Shown: positions 24,270 to 36,493, counted from the first letter of the stretch. The stretch: 64,000 nucleotides of DNA from Aureobasidium sp. EXF-3400 (GCA_024195585.1 SWBL01000132.1:58433-122432), one strand, 5' to 3'. A program made the numbers and translations. The notes: generated by a model from the sequence alone, not told the origin.

Positions 24270-25697
24270 ATGTCGGTACCAGAACGACCGTCAATCGCCG
24301 TTACGGCTGCTCAGAGGACGGAGCGTCACGATTTTGCAGAGTCGACACCACAACCTTCTCTCTCGCCCTCACCCACCCCAAGTCCCCCTCCTCCCCAACA
24401 CCGGCCCGTCTCTCCTATACCCTCGACATCGTCGTCCAAGAAGCCTGCCGAGCCCGGCCGCCCGCGATGGATTCTTCACTTGCAGGCCCAGATGTGGCGC
24501 TTCCTCATGGGCATCGGCATGCTTCTGCACCGCATGGCTCCTCCTCACCCGCCCAAACCCTCGTTCAAACGCTCCATCAAGGCCACCGTCAGTTCCAAGC
24601 CCGGCAATTTTGATCTGCACTTCTACGTGCCCAAGGACTACGAACATAACCGCCGATCGAACTTTGCAAAGAAAAAGTACCCCTGTGTCATCAACTTCCA
24701 CGGTGGAGGCTTCACCCTGGGCAGCCCTAGTGACGATGCTCGCTGGTGTGGAACCGTCGTCGATGAATGCGGTGCTGTTGTTGTCTCGGTCGATTACCGC
24801 CTAGCCCCGGAGAACCCTTTTCCTACCGCCGTTGAGGATGGAGTAGATGCTGTTCTCTACATGGCAGATAACGCCGACGAACTCGGCATTGACGAGAACA
24901 AAATCGCCCTTTCTGGTTTCAGCTCCGGTGCCAACATGGCCTTTACCGTGCCTCTCCGCCTTTACGATCACCAGAGCGAGTTTGGCCGAATTGCCACACA
25001 CCATGGTGCCTCTTCTTCCATGCTCAGTCTGCCGGGAAGCCAGGACGTTGCTTCATCCAGTCTTAGTGTTGACCGCATTGTCCGCAGCCGCAGCCACACT
25101 GTCGCTCCTACCCTGGCCTCGCTGCAGAAACAGCAGATGACTATCAAGCAAGTAGAGACTGTCCAATCTGTATCTATCTGCGCAATCGTCCCATGGTATC
25201 CATCCTGCGACTACACTCAGACCCGTGAAGAGCGCAGAAACACTTCTGTTCGCACTGATCAAGACCTCCCCGCCATCTTCACGAACCTCTTCGACGAGTC
25301 ATACCTCCACCCTCCTGACACTATTCCTCTGGACTCACCTTATCTCTCCCCCGGCATCGCTCCTACCGACCTTCTCGCCGAAGCCTTGCCCCAAGAAATT
25401 GTCATGCATACTTGTCAATGGGACATGCTTCTGGTTGAAGGTGAAAAGTTCCGCGATCGTCTGATGGGCAAAGGCATCAACAAAAATGTTCACTACAAAA
25501 TGATTGAAGGTGTGCCTCATGGCTGGGACAAGGCACCAAACCCTCTCAAACCTACTCCTGGCGTCAAGGAGCATTATCTCAATGCTACCAATCACCTACG
25601 ACGAATCTTTGCAAAGCAAGGTGGCAGTGCCCCTGATGATGCGACTGTTGGGGGTGTAGCTGGTGAAGGCAGAAGAATGAGTACTTTGGTCAATTAG
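24270..25697 (+). CDS. Alpha/beta hydrolase, hormone-sensitive lipase type
   Basis: Intronless 475-aa protein with ATG at 24270 (upstream frame starts only at GTG). It has the HSL-family oxyanion motif NFHGGGFTLGS, the nucleophile elbow GFSSGANMAF (G-x-S-x-G), YRLAPENPFP and a C-terminal GVPHGWDK that supplies the catalytic His. The N-terminal 60 residues are Ser/Pro rich and disordered, followed by a short hydrophobic stretch. Family members hydrolyse short acyl esters; the natural substrate is unknown. Likely cytosolic or ER-associated. Confidence 0.9.
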   Translation: MSVPERPSIAVTAAQRTERHDFAESTPQPSLSPSPTPSPPPPQHRPVSPIPSTSSSKKPAEPGRPRWILHLQAQMWRFLMGIGMLLHRMAPPHPPKPSFKRSIKATVSSKPGNFDLHFYVPKDYEHNRRSNFAKKKYPCVINFHGGGFTLGSPSDDARWCGTVVDECGAVVVSVDYRLAPENPFPTAVEDGVDAVLYMADNADELGIDENKIALSGFSSGANMAFTVPLRLYDHQSEFGRIATHHGASSSMLSLPGSQDVASSSLSVDRIVRSRSHTVAPTLASLQKQQMTIKQVETVQSVSICAIVPWYPSCDYTQTREERRNTSVRTDQDLPAIFTNLFDESYLHPPDTIPLDSPYLSPGIAPTDLLAEALPQEIVMHTCQWDMLLVEGEKFRDRLMGKGINKNVHYKMIEGVPHGWDKAPNPLKPTPGVKEHYLNATNHLRRIFAKQGGSAPDDATVGGVAGEGRRMSTLVN

Positions 25698-26650
25698 ATA
25701 TTCTGTGCTTCTTTTCTGCTGGCGTTGTACCATGTCAATCTAGGCTTCTTTTTTCTCCTTCTCTTCTTTTCATTGCCGGTCGCTTTCGTTTCCTCTCTTG
25801 TAACACATTGTCAAAATCGTCTCTGCCAAGCAATGCCCCGACGTTCATTCCCGAATCTCAGACGAACACATCACACTTGTTACATCTGTCACTCCACGAG
25901 GCTGCATTGGTACTGAGAACTGCTTCAGGCCGACATGGCCTCTCTGCATAAGTCTACGGCCCATCTTGGAGCGACAGTCCCGCCATCTCCTCAGCTCGCC
26001 CTGATGCCCCGATCTCGGGTCTGTTGTCTTCTGTCTCGCACATCCTCGGCCGTTAACAAAAACACCTCAGCCTACAGAGATAAAACCGACATCGAGCTTC
26101 TCATTCGACGGATTTGCCATGCCTCTCGTCCGGTATACCGCTTGCAACAGCCTGTACGGGCTTGGCCGCTTGGCCTTTTCTGGGCAAAGAATATATCCAC
26201 GACTTTATCCCCCTTGGCAACGTATACCACTTCATATCAATGCACGCCACAAGGGCTTCGTCTGCAAACGAGTACTGCCATCAAGGTTGCCAGGCGAGGG
26301 GTAGGTCATTTACCCCAGGGGGAAATTGCCATCTCCACAGTATGCACCTTGCGGGGAAGTTGTTCCATTGAGGCAGGCCTGGTCTTTGGGTTTCTGTATA
26401 GCCGCCTTCGGATGTCTGCAGTGACCTCTTGGGAAAGCGATGTCGCGTCTAGCATGCAGCTCAATTGCGGCTGGTTGACGGATAATCTGGGCGACAGCAA
26501 GTGCGAAGGTAAGTGTATTTGGCGGTAAATCTATGCCAGACGACTACAAAAAGCCTCATCCATCCTCTACATGTACTGGGAGATCTTCATCGACAGATCT
26601 GCTCGGTTCCAAATTCCCAGAAGCTCCAGTGTCGTCTGCAATAGAATAGC
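25698..26650. other. Intergenic, upstream of the xylanase
   Basis: About 950 bp. An open frame at 25935-26528 (197 aa, ATG) has no recognised motif, no splice partner and an odd composition; I treat it as chance. The rest is presumably xylanase promoter. Confidence 0.45.
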
Positions 26651-27866
<1,216 letters not shown>

Positions 27867-27984
27867 GCATCCGTCGAGCGTGCGAGTGCAGCATCTCTGG
27901 TTGTTTTGAGTTGTATGTATGGGCCACAGCTGGCTGTCTTGAGCTCGCTATGAGCACGGAATCAAGTCTCGAATAATCGGGTGG

Positions 27985-29830
27985 CCAAGATAGCACCCGA
28001 GACACCTTTTGTTTACATCCCTCGACACGATTACAATCTCGAGAAAGGCTATGTAGCTGTAACTTTTCGCAATCTTCAGTACGCTGTTACTAAGACTGCT
28101 TACTAGATTAAGGATATAGTTAGAATTGCCGACTCGCAATTGCAACCTGTCATCGCATACATAGAGAAGTCCAATGATCTTCGATACATTTTCATGGTTC
28201 TGGCGGCAATTAGAACTGGATATAGGGTACTCCTGCCATCGACTAGAAACAGTCATGAGGGTCATGTTTCGTTGATCCGATCCACCAACTGTACAAATTT
28301 TTTCTATAGTGCCGAGTCAAAGTCTGATGCAGAAGACCTTGCCTCTTGCTTTGACGGGTCAGTCGCGTCTTTCGAGATCCCAAGTCTAAAGCAACTTATC
28401 GAAGGCGATGCCGGGTTCTATGCGGACGGTGGAGGTGATGACTCAATGGATATAGCGGTCATCATCCGAACCTCTGGATCGACTGGATTACCCAGGCCCA
28501 TTGGGATACGACATGGGTACATCGCGATAGAATCGTTACTCTCCCGCCTTGAGACCCCTAGTGGCCGACGGACCGTGGCAAACGTGCATGGCGGAACGTT
28601 TAGTTAGCTCCGTACCCTTCCTTTCTTCCATGCTATGGGCCTCCTCTCGGTCTGCAACTCAATCATGTCTCTTGGACCGTTGATACTGCCTCCCGCTGGG
28701 CGTTCCATCGACGCAGCCTTAAACTTGGCCATGATTCTTGCTGGAAAGCCCGATATTGGGTTATGTTTGCAGGAGTAGCTCCTCTATCTGCCAGAGATTG
28801 GCACGAGGATCTCCGAAGTCTCCCGTCTACAGCCTTTCATAGGATCTATAGAATCGTGCGCTGTTTGACAGCTACGTGGTCGAAGATCCTGAGGATTGGC
28901 AGTATTATGAACGGTGTCCATGGACCGGTGCCCTTATGGAATCCATAGGCCCGGATGGTCTCTGTGAGATGGTTACCAAGAAAAAGGATAACGGCTACCA
29001 GGGTTCCTTTTACAGCTTTCCGGAGCTAGATGAATGGCGGACCAAAGATCTATACATCCAGCACCCAACCAAATCCTTCTATGGACTTACGTCGGTCGCA
29101 GGGACGATATGATAGTCTTTTCAAATGGCGAAAAAGTCCATCCGGTAGCTTTCGAAAAGTTCATGGAAGCCGATCAAACCATCCACGGTGCTCTTGTCTT
29201 AGGTCCAGGGTGCTTTCAGGCGAGTCTTCTCATAGAACCGAAACTCACTGAGGATCCAGACATGATGCTAGAGAGGATCTGGCCAAGAGTTGTGCAAGCG
29301 AATGAGCTCGTACCTGCCTACGCCCGAGCTTGGAAGACGAAGATAGCTTTTGCGGCGGATGGAAATCGTTTCGTGCGTTCCGCGAAAGGCAGCATCGGTC
29401 GACGCGGAACCAGTGATCTGGTTTGGGGATGAAATCAACGCGTTGTCCATGAACGAACAGTTCATCAAGAAAATTGATCATCTTGACCCACAATCTGCTT
29501 GGCCAACAATCAAAGCAGTGGTCAGAAGAGCTGTGCGGCTGACCATGTCGAATCTGCCTGTTGGCATCGATGGATCGATCGACATCTTCCAAGACGGAGG
29601 TGTCGACTCACTTCAAGTTCTCGGACTAGCGACTTCTCTTGCTCACGCAGTCTCTATCGTGGCAGTGGTTTTAGAGCGTCTGGGCGATCGAGCGTGGAGA
29701 CGGCTCGGCATTTGCAGGGACTGGCAACGATTTTCTGCACGCTGGTGACACGGGCTAGTAGCGCTATTTATAACAGTCGTTACAGTCTTAGACCATTCGT
29801 GGACGATCTCCAACATCGACCAACATCTCA
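27985..29830 (+). pseudogene. NRPS-like adenylating enzyme (A-T), broken
   Basis: Pieces of one adenylate-forming NRPS-like enzyme occur in order but in changing frames. The A3 region is RTSGSTGLPRPI (near 28470), an FHAMG stretch follows, then YSFPELDEWRTKDL, then GRRDDMIVFSNGEKVHPV, and a carrier-domain site FQDGGVDSLQVLG with its Ser. In the first frame TAG stops occur at 28104, 28605 and 28776. The frame then shifts at about 28.8, 29.1, 29.4 and 29.6 kb. It cannot make a full enzyme. The first TAG stands where relatives usually have Trp, consistent with G-to-A change. No terminal reductase or thioesterase domain was recognised. Such enzymes activate aryl or alpha-keto acids. Confidence 0.8.
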
Positions 29831-30046
29831 ACAGCGAATCACTTTACGCACCGCAACCAGTGACATTGGGTTGCACTTGTCAATCGAGCAAATGGTCTGG
29901 AGCACGCATGATGGAGTATGCAGGAAGTTGATATCACTGATCGCTCCTGCTTGCTCAGTTCTTTGCAGAGTATCTGGGTCGTATAAGGGCAACCTCTCGC
30001 TCTATGTGACTGCTACATGAGTGTTTCCTGAACCTCGGAAGAGAAG

Positions 30047-31800
30047 ATGAATCAAGACGACTGGGAGCACACCAAAGCCTACATCAAATGCCACACACAG
30101 AAACTCAAACGCAGACGACCTCCGAACCAGTCCACCTGCACAAGGTGCGCAAAAGCAGGCGTCGAATGCAACCCTCGTCCACCAAGATGGCATCAGACTA
30201 CCAGCACATCCATGGAACCAACCCGACATACCGATTCCTTATCCAGGGTAAAACGCGACAATAGCATCAGTGCTGAAAGTGGATGGAATCCATGGAATTT
30301 CGGTCGATTCCAACTCCAAATGGAAAGGGGGTCAATCCAACTCCACCTATTCCATGGAATAGAGTGGATTCCAAATGGAATTCCATAGCTAGGTCAGGGT
30401 TACGGGGTTAGTCTATATAGTGACTTTGGTTAAGATATATATAAATAATTGAAATATCCTCTAATCTACTATAACTCTATATTATATAGTTAAATAGCTA
30501 AGAGTCTAGCTTGGCCTAGTATTTATTACTATTATCTAAGCTATCAAGTAGTAAGATATAGTATTTAGTATATATAGCAATAGATATATCGAAATTATTT
30601 CTTTGAACAGGGTTATAGCATCAACCTACTCCTGATTTTGGCTATACTAGGATTTTCCCAGCTTTAAATAGTGTCTTGGCAGTACTATACCTAATTAGGC
30701 CTGTCTTGGCAATTCCATGGAATCCAAATAGAATTCCATATGGAATGGAAACTCCATGGAAGCAGAGGCTATTCCAACTCCAGTTCGATTCCATATGGAA
30801 AGCATGGAAATTCCAAATGGAATTCCATCCACTTTCAGCACTGAATAGCATGCACGCATCTTTGTGGACGTCACCAGATGCAGAGACCAGTATGTACCTA
30901 TCATTCCACGACGAGATGTGTCGGTGACGCTGAGCGATTTTAGCTACCCTCAACGACTCCCAGCGTTTGACGTCTCAGGTCTAACAGCAGCCTCCATCTT
31001 GATCCAGTAATGGCTTCATGTATAGCTTGGAGACTTCCGCCCTGTTTGATATAAACAACGATATGGACATGACCGACTGGCTCAATGCAAGCCAAACAGC
31101 ATTTCCCAGTCCTACGAGCCATGCAAGTCTTTCATACCACAGATCGCTGCCCGCGACTGCAGAACTGGTATCGGTGGAAACTGAATCGCACAGTCGCGGC
31201 GATTCAAGTATGTCTGATCTGTACAAGAACGTGACGGCTGAGTCGCCATGGGTGAAGGAGTGGGTCAGCGACCTTGTACGACTCAACGCGGGAATATTTG
31301 CGCAGAGCACGGCAGACATTCCATCCAACACAGACGACATCAGCTTTGACTTGGCCATGAGGCTGTCAGAACTCATCGATCGACTGCATGTCGGCGCATA
31401 CACCACTCCCCGAACCTCTGTAGGATCATGAAGCTCCGATCTAGCCATAACCAACGACAACATCCATGCAAGCCGCGGGGCGCGCGTCGTCCTGCGAGAT
31501 CAGTCGAACAGTCTGCTTCTCATGTCCTCATGTGTCCGCCTGCTCGGCATATTCCAGTACCATGCTTCAGCGCCTCAAAGCTCAAATTACCGAACTCCAC
31601 AACTTACGAAGCGAGCAACAGGTCAACATCACACTAGGCACGTTGAACCTAGCCGAGCGCTCAGCCATGCAGTGTTTCCTTGTCAACATGGTCTGCCTCG
31701 TCCCGATCCCCAATGTCTCTCGCAATGTTCCTTGTCTTCTTCTGCGCACCAGCATAAGCCAGCCCTGCACAATTCTCCACTTCGTAAAAAGAAAGGAACT
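30047..31800 (+). pseudogene. Zn2Cys6 transcription factor, broken, carrying a MITE
   Basis: The start reads MNQDDWEHTKAYIKCHTQK, then CTRCAKAGVECNPRPPR, which is the second half of a zinc cluster. Two of the six expected Cys positions in the first half appear replaced (Tyr and Arg). A 576-bp element interrupts the frame after RVKRDNS. Downstream, 31018-31431 encodes an acidic middle region (VKEWVSDLVRLNAGIFAQ). From 31.5 kb helical fragments (SSCVRLLGIFQ, then MLQRLKAQITELHNL) lie in shifted frames, in the style of AflR-like regulators. It lies next to the NRPS-like relic on the same strand, so both were probably one cluster. Non-functional as written. Confidence 0.7.
30268..30843. mobile_element. 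hAT-type MITE, 576 bp, with 8-bp target duplication
   Basis: The left end CAGTGCTGAAAGTGGATGGA is the exact reverse complement of the right end, with at least 22 bp perfect. It is flanked by the direct duplication AATAGCAT at 30260-30267 and 30844-30851. An 8-bp duplication plus termini beginning CAGTG fits the hAT superfamily. Inside, subterminal regions carry many TTCCATGGAA/TTCCATATGGAA-type palindromes around an AT-rich core (about 30420-30660). There is no transposase frame, so it is non-autonomous. Confidence 0.9.
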
Positions 31801-32072
31801 ACTAGTTACTAGACTTAGTAAGAGTATAGTAAAGCATAGATATATCTGATTTCGTCTGCTCTTTGTGATACGAACCCTTTTCCTTACGATATAGATCGGC
31901 CAAGCTATTCAATCAAATATTCATCTGATGCAAAACAACCACTGACAGATATAACACTTGCTCTGCATGGCATGAGAAGAATCCACGACTTAGAACCAGC
32001 CGAACAGAATCTCCATATGGATCAAAGCATTGTTCGACGACCCTCTCTCTATGAACTCAAGAACCAATGCAG

Positions 32073-33777
32073 CTACTCTTGCCTCACATATTCAACCTTG
32101 CGAGCTAGCCAGCAGCCTACCGTGACTCTGTTATACATGCCATCTTTCTCGTCCGTGAAGACCACAGTCCAATCACCTGGCGGAGTCGCGTCGAGACCTC
32201 GTGGGTTGCCCAATGCCCAGATCTGCTGCTCGCCAATCTGTCGCATGATCCAGATAGGTCCACGTCCGAGGAAGCCATCGAAAGAGCCGTACAGCCTACC
32301 ACGCTCTCCGGACACTGTGAAAACACTGTCTCTTTCCTTGCTTCTGTACACTCCGACAACACCTTCGCTGGAGGTCTGGCCGAGATCTTTCTTGTCCATA
32401 GGTTGCAGTCGTAGGGCTTTCAGAATTCTGTTGTCGTCAATTCGCTCAACGTGAAGGATATCTCCATCGAGAGACAGCTTCATGCCATCTGATTTTGCTT
32501 CCGTCTCCGAGACCAGTCTGGCGACCTCGCCGGCAGTTCCAGGGCCGTAGCTGACGGAGATAGTACCGGGCTTCTCTCTGTTGCCTTCTTCAACTGCAAC
32601 ATAGAGCTGAGTTTCTTCGTCAAAGAAGTGTCCTTTCCAAGCAGCCGGCACGTCAACGGTCTGGGGTTCGGGCTCTTGAGCTTCACAAACTTTCTTCACG
32701 ACAAACTCGAGAGGAGCCGCTGGCGAAGTCTCAAAGTTGTGCATGGCTACCACAGAGAGGCGCTTCGATGGAATCTGCACTCTTAAGTGTCGGAAACCGC
32801 GGAGTGCGCCACCATGTCCAATTCCTGACTGGCCAGCGACCTTGAATCGCTTGAGTCCGTATCCGTAGCCAGCTGGTGTGCCATTGCGGAACTTCTGCTC
32901 CTTGGATGTTTGTGCGTACGGGCTTGCACCATCTGTCAAGCTCTGGTCCAGATAGACCTCATAGGCGATCATGTCCTCAAGCGAGGCAGCGATACCAGCA
33001 TCACCACCCCACTCGATACGGTTTGTTGCGGCAAAGTATCCTACCTTGTCGTTTCCTTCGTAACCAACAATGGGAAGTGGTAATCCATTTGTGTTCGCGC
33101 AAAGACTGGCTGTTTTCATGCCTGCAGGGATGAACAGTCTCTGCGTAAGTAACTGAGCGAGGGAAAGTCCAGACACGTTCTCGAGGATCCGGCCTAGTAC
33201 ATGGAAGTTCACATTGGAGTAAGAATACTCTGTGCCAGGAGCGAAATGATAGCTCTTGATCCTGTCAAGTGCCTGTGGAGCATCATGTAACAGGGAAAAC
33301 TTGTCGTCAGGACGAGCGCCCCAAAGAGTGGTCCTGTATGCGACTGTGTGAGCTTCTGTTCAATGTCGATGATTCAAGTGTCACTCACAGTGCCCAATAA
33401 TCGCGTATACCCGACTGCATGTTGTACAGATCAGGCACTGTGACGCCGTCTGCACCACCGCATTTCAGATTCGGCAGCAGCTTCTGAAGCTCGTCTTCGA
33501 ACTGTTTCGCAGGGTCGCAATTACGCTCGAGCATCATTGGTGTGGGATCACGCAACAGCGACTCCATGGTCAAGCACACCATCTGCTTCGAAATGGAGCA
33601 GATTGGGAACTGTGTCTTGCTCGTCATGGGTATGCGATTGTCGAGGTCGGCATATCCCCAAGCGCGCTGGCCCAGCAATGCGCCATCCTTTACAACTGCA
33701 ACGACACCACCTGGACCAGTGCTCAAGTGTGGCACGGCAGCAAGGATATCGTCGATGTTCATAGTTTCGGTCGTCAT
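32073..33777 (-). CDS. Serine hydrolase of the beta-lactamase/D-aminopeptidase type
   Basis: Product of 549 aa. Exons: 33777-33389 and 33333-32073 (55-nt intron); the frame closes. Catalytic motifs are S61-I-S-K64, a Tyr-x-Asn (EYSYSNVNFHV) and the third motif HGGALRGFR. Motif spacing, total length and a long C-terminal beta region fit the three-domain D-stereospecific aminopeptidase group (penicillin-binding-protein fold) better than a plain beta-lactamase. There is no signal peptide. D-aminopeptidases remove N-terminal D-residues from small peptides or amides. It is flanked by relics of peptide-synthetase-type genes, so a link to D-amino-acid peptides is tempting but unproven. Confidence 0.85.
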
Positions 33778-34310
33778 TGTTGTGTCTACAGATGGAGAAT
33801 GCTATCGCATGAAGAGGACATGTCACTCGACGTGCCCTTCTCCAGGCCACTTGTCACTAACGTCGCGGGCCGAAGCACGGGTAAACAGAGACGCCGGTTG
33901 TCAAAACGCTTAGTCACCGCCGCAAGTAACGTCGTGGGACAATTGTTGCTCTGCTCACCTTGCCATTATTCCCAGCCTCGGGCCAGAGCATGTCGTTCCA
34001 GACTACGAACTGAGAAGAACTTACCACCTATAGTGACAGGGCGATAGCAAAGACATGTGGCATGCACCGCATGCTAATGACGAAATAAGCACTACGATAC
34101 TGCTGCCATATATATTAGGCATGTTTCCCTTTCTCATCGAGAATATAGTTATGGTATATTCATGCAGATATTTGTCAGATGCTATGATCCATATATGTCT
34201 TGTATTGCATACCAAGCTATAAGTAGTATGTCAAAGTTTCACCTCACGCTAGCTTCAAAATGCTAATATCATATCACAGCGATATGCCTTTACTAACTTC
34301 AGCCTCTTAC
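33778..34310. other. Intergenic, no supported gene
   Basis: About 530 bp; AT-rich around 34060-34300. It holds the hydrolase promoter. Nothing else seen. Confidence 0.45.
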
Positions 34311-34688
34311 TTATGCGGTCGTGCTGTAGCGGATACCATTGCCCTTGGCTGTATATCCGTAGTTATGAATACCGTTACCGTCAGGGTCTTGGTTCTTGGA
34401 AAAAGTATATTCGCCTAGAGAGAAATTCCGTGACGAGTGTCTAATTTGCATTATAGAAATGGGAGATGGCGCTCATAACGTCTTACTGTTACAGTAAGAA
34501 GGGCATTTGTCCTCTAGGAAGCTAACAACACTATTAATCGTGTCCGATCGGCAATAATGCGTCGTGTACCTAGCATCATTACATGCTTACACCACCACGG
34601 ATACCGATACGGAGGTGAGAGACCCTCTCGGTTTGACCGCGACGTTATCATCTACTAGTGCGCCGAGCTTGGTCACTTTTACGAGCAT
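34311..34688 (-). pseudogene. Small cysteine-containing protein gene, one internal stop
   Basis: Two exons can be joined: 34688-34487 and 34414-34311, with a GTAAGA donor and a CTCTAG acceptor (72-nt intron). The result is a 101-codon frame plus stop, broken only by a TAA at 34587-34589 (codon 34). The second half looks protein-like: DKCPSYCNSEY across the intron, then DPDGNGIHNYGYTAKGNG and a stop. A CAA-to-TAA change would explain the break and fits RIP-type mutation. The N-terminus is not a typical signal peptide. I do not recognise the family. It may be a decayed secreted protein, or the model may lack an exon. Confidence 0.4.
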
Positions 34689-35119
34689 CGAGTAAACAGA
34701 AAAGTCTTTGAGTTTGCCGATCGTTCACTGGAAAAGTCTGAAGCAGTTCATCGCAGAGGAATCTCACAAACTATCAAGTAAGACGGAAGAATTTGTGAAA
34801 GATCATGGAAAGCTAAGGAAAGCGACCAGTACATCTCAACGTATTGAGGCTACGAAGCTCGCCGCCATCAATCAAATTTTGAAACAAGCAGCAAGCTAAG
34901 GAGTCTGCTAATCCAGTCATCTTTAGAGCGATCAGGGAGTTACGTATGTAAAGGATCATGGGAGAATCATAAAAAGCTCGTGTGAGTAAACATATCAGAA
35001 GAGCGGACCGGTCGATAGATGAATCAGACACTCGAGAGGCGAGAAGCCAGATCTTCCCCTAGAGACCATTTCGCAAGCTATTGCTACACTACACATTCTA
35101 GACCATGAAGCTCATTGAT

Positions 35120-35540
35120 TTCCCGCGGAGCTCTCGTGTACTCGTTGGGCCCTCTTGGCGAGAAACACCCCCTAATTAGTGTGTTTCTCTATAAATGCTT
35201 CATTATGAAGCTTCGACGTAAAATCGCTCGGGAATGATAAGACCGTACCGTTATGGGTATTTTGCTCGTCAAATAAAGCATACTGATTAGGCTCGAGCAT
35301 AGTGTCCTTAGAGTAGTAGGAAGGGTAAGGGTTTTTTCAGGGTTTCAGGGTTTTTGAACTTACCGCAGCAGGGACATGAGCCATGCAAAACAGAATGAAC
35401 GGAGACATCATCTCGTGTTTCGCTTTTAGAAGTATGCGATCAATGGTCGCGAAGAGATGAGAATTCGAAGAATCGTGGTCGAGTAGTGGAGAGGCAGGAT
35501 CGTATACATGCGAACATCCTTTATAAAGTTCCTCGCCACC
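35120..35540 (-). pseudogene. Degraded second copy of the secreted-protein gene at 46848-47515
   Basis: Clear nucleotide similarity to 46.86-47.65 kb: CTCGTTGGGCCC, GAAACACCCCCT, AAGCTTCGACGT, GCTCGAGCATAGTG, CGCAGCAGGGAC, GCGAAGAGATGAGAAT and GTCGAGTAGTGGAGAGGCAGG occur in the same order. The 45-nt first exon (35408-35364) and its GT donor survive. Most of exon 2 is deleted or altered, and many differences are C/T or G/A transitions. A short AGGGTTT-type run (about 35325-35356) lies in the former intron and exon 2. It includes the shared TATA-type promoter near 35520. Confidence 0.8.
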
Positions 35541-36034
35541 ATCCGACAGATATAGACATGATTAGTGAATAGCAGTTTGTTGCATTGACATATGATACAT
35601 TATTATCAGAAAATACTGATAGGTTTATTCGTAAATTATCGAGATACCTACCTCGCGCGCTCGACGCCCGTCAAATTCTACGTCTCGCCCGTCGCGCACA
35701 AACCAGCTAAACCTCTCCTTCCCAGGGCCATGGTCAAGTTGAAAATGGTATTTGATTGAACGCACTCTACCAAAGGGTAAAGATGCATTGTTATGTATGA
35801 TAATGACAGTACAGGGCTCTCCATAACAGAGCAAGATAAAACATAGCGGCGTATAGGTCATATAGCTTCGTGCTCTGTTGTCCGAAGACATCAGGTAGGC
35901 ATCCTGACCCTATGAAGTACGTATCGGAGCAAATACGTCGAACAGAACCAGCCTTGAAACACAGGCAAATGATTGTGGTTCGAACATCGTCCTTGCTTCA
36001 CACAGTTTCTGCCTACAAGTCCACTTTTGCAAGC

Positions 36035-36375
36035 TTATGGAGCAGAGCAGGATCCTCCGTCCGTATCGACGCAAATGACACGACCGTTACCACAATCGGT
36101 GCAGGAAGCATGCTCACTGCTGTAGCAATTGCCTTCTCCAATAGTGCATTCACCACCAACATGAACACAGTTGGTGCATGCTCTCTTGTTCAAGTCGCGA
36201 GGCTTACATTATGTTAGTCAGAATGATGACTGGTGCAAGTCCTGTTTTAACTCACGACTTCGCGAACCATAACCTCTCCATCACGACGGATGACTTCGAT
36301 TCCCATTTGACTTGGGATCGTGGTTGCCAATGCACCAATGATGGCCATTGAAGTAAGGATGAAAGTGTTCTTCAT
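36035..36375 (-). CDS. Small cysteine-rich secreted protein with Kex2-type site, 95 aa
   Basis: Two exons, 36375-36256 and 36202-36035, with a 53-nt GT-AG intron; the frame closes exactly. The N-terminus MKNTFILTSMAIIGALATT is a signal peptide. A short pro-region ends in LNKR, a Kex2-type dibasic site, and the predicted mature part of about 48 aa has eight Cys (pattern C-x2-C-x6-C-x6-C-x7-C-x2-C-x6-C-x7-C). It ends GGSCSAP. The size and Cys pattern fit effector-like or defensin-like fungal secreted proteins, but I recognise no named family. A TATATATAA box sits about 120 bp upstream. It lies in a repeat-scarred, gene-poor neighbourhood, as effectors often do. No single frame covers it, so simple ORF calling misses it. 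Confidence 0.75.
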
Positions 36376-36493
36376 ATTGCAAGGATTGGTAACGTTGGAA
36401 TATGGGACAAAAGTTAAGAGTTGTGCGTAATTGTGTTTGAGTCTGCTTGTTGGCGAAGATGAACTTCTATGATACTATGGAAAAGGAGATGCC

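Noticed and set aside
24130..24804. 224-codon frame over the HSL-type hydrolase start
   Set aside because: Shadow frame of the hydrolase gene, rich in Ser/Pro/Arg from frame-shifted codons.
25935..26528. 197-codon frame upstream of the xylanase
   Set aside because: No recognised motif, no splice sites needed or seen, and composition unlike neighbouring genes; probably chance.
34708..34899. 63-codon charged helical frame
   Set aside because: No ATG start and no recognisable family; too short to support.
35325..35356. Telomere-like AGGGTTT run
   Set aside because: Only two or three imperfect units (CAGGGTTT), no TTAGGG array; more likely part of the degraded gene copy.
35625..35891. 88-codon minus-strand frame with ATG
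   Set aside because: Could be a small gene, but no signal peptide, family or promoter can be seen.
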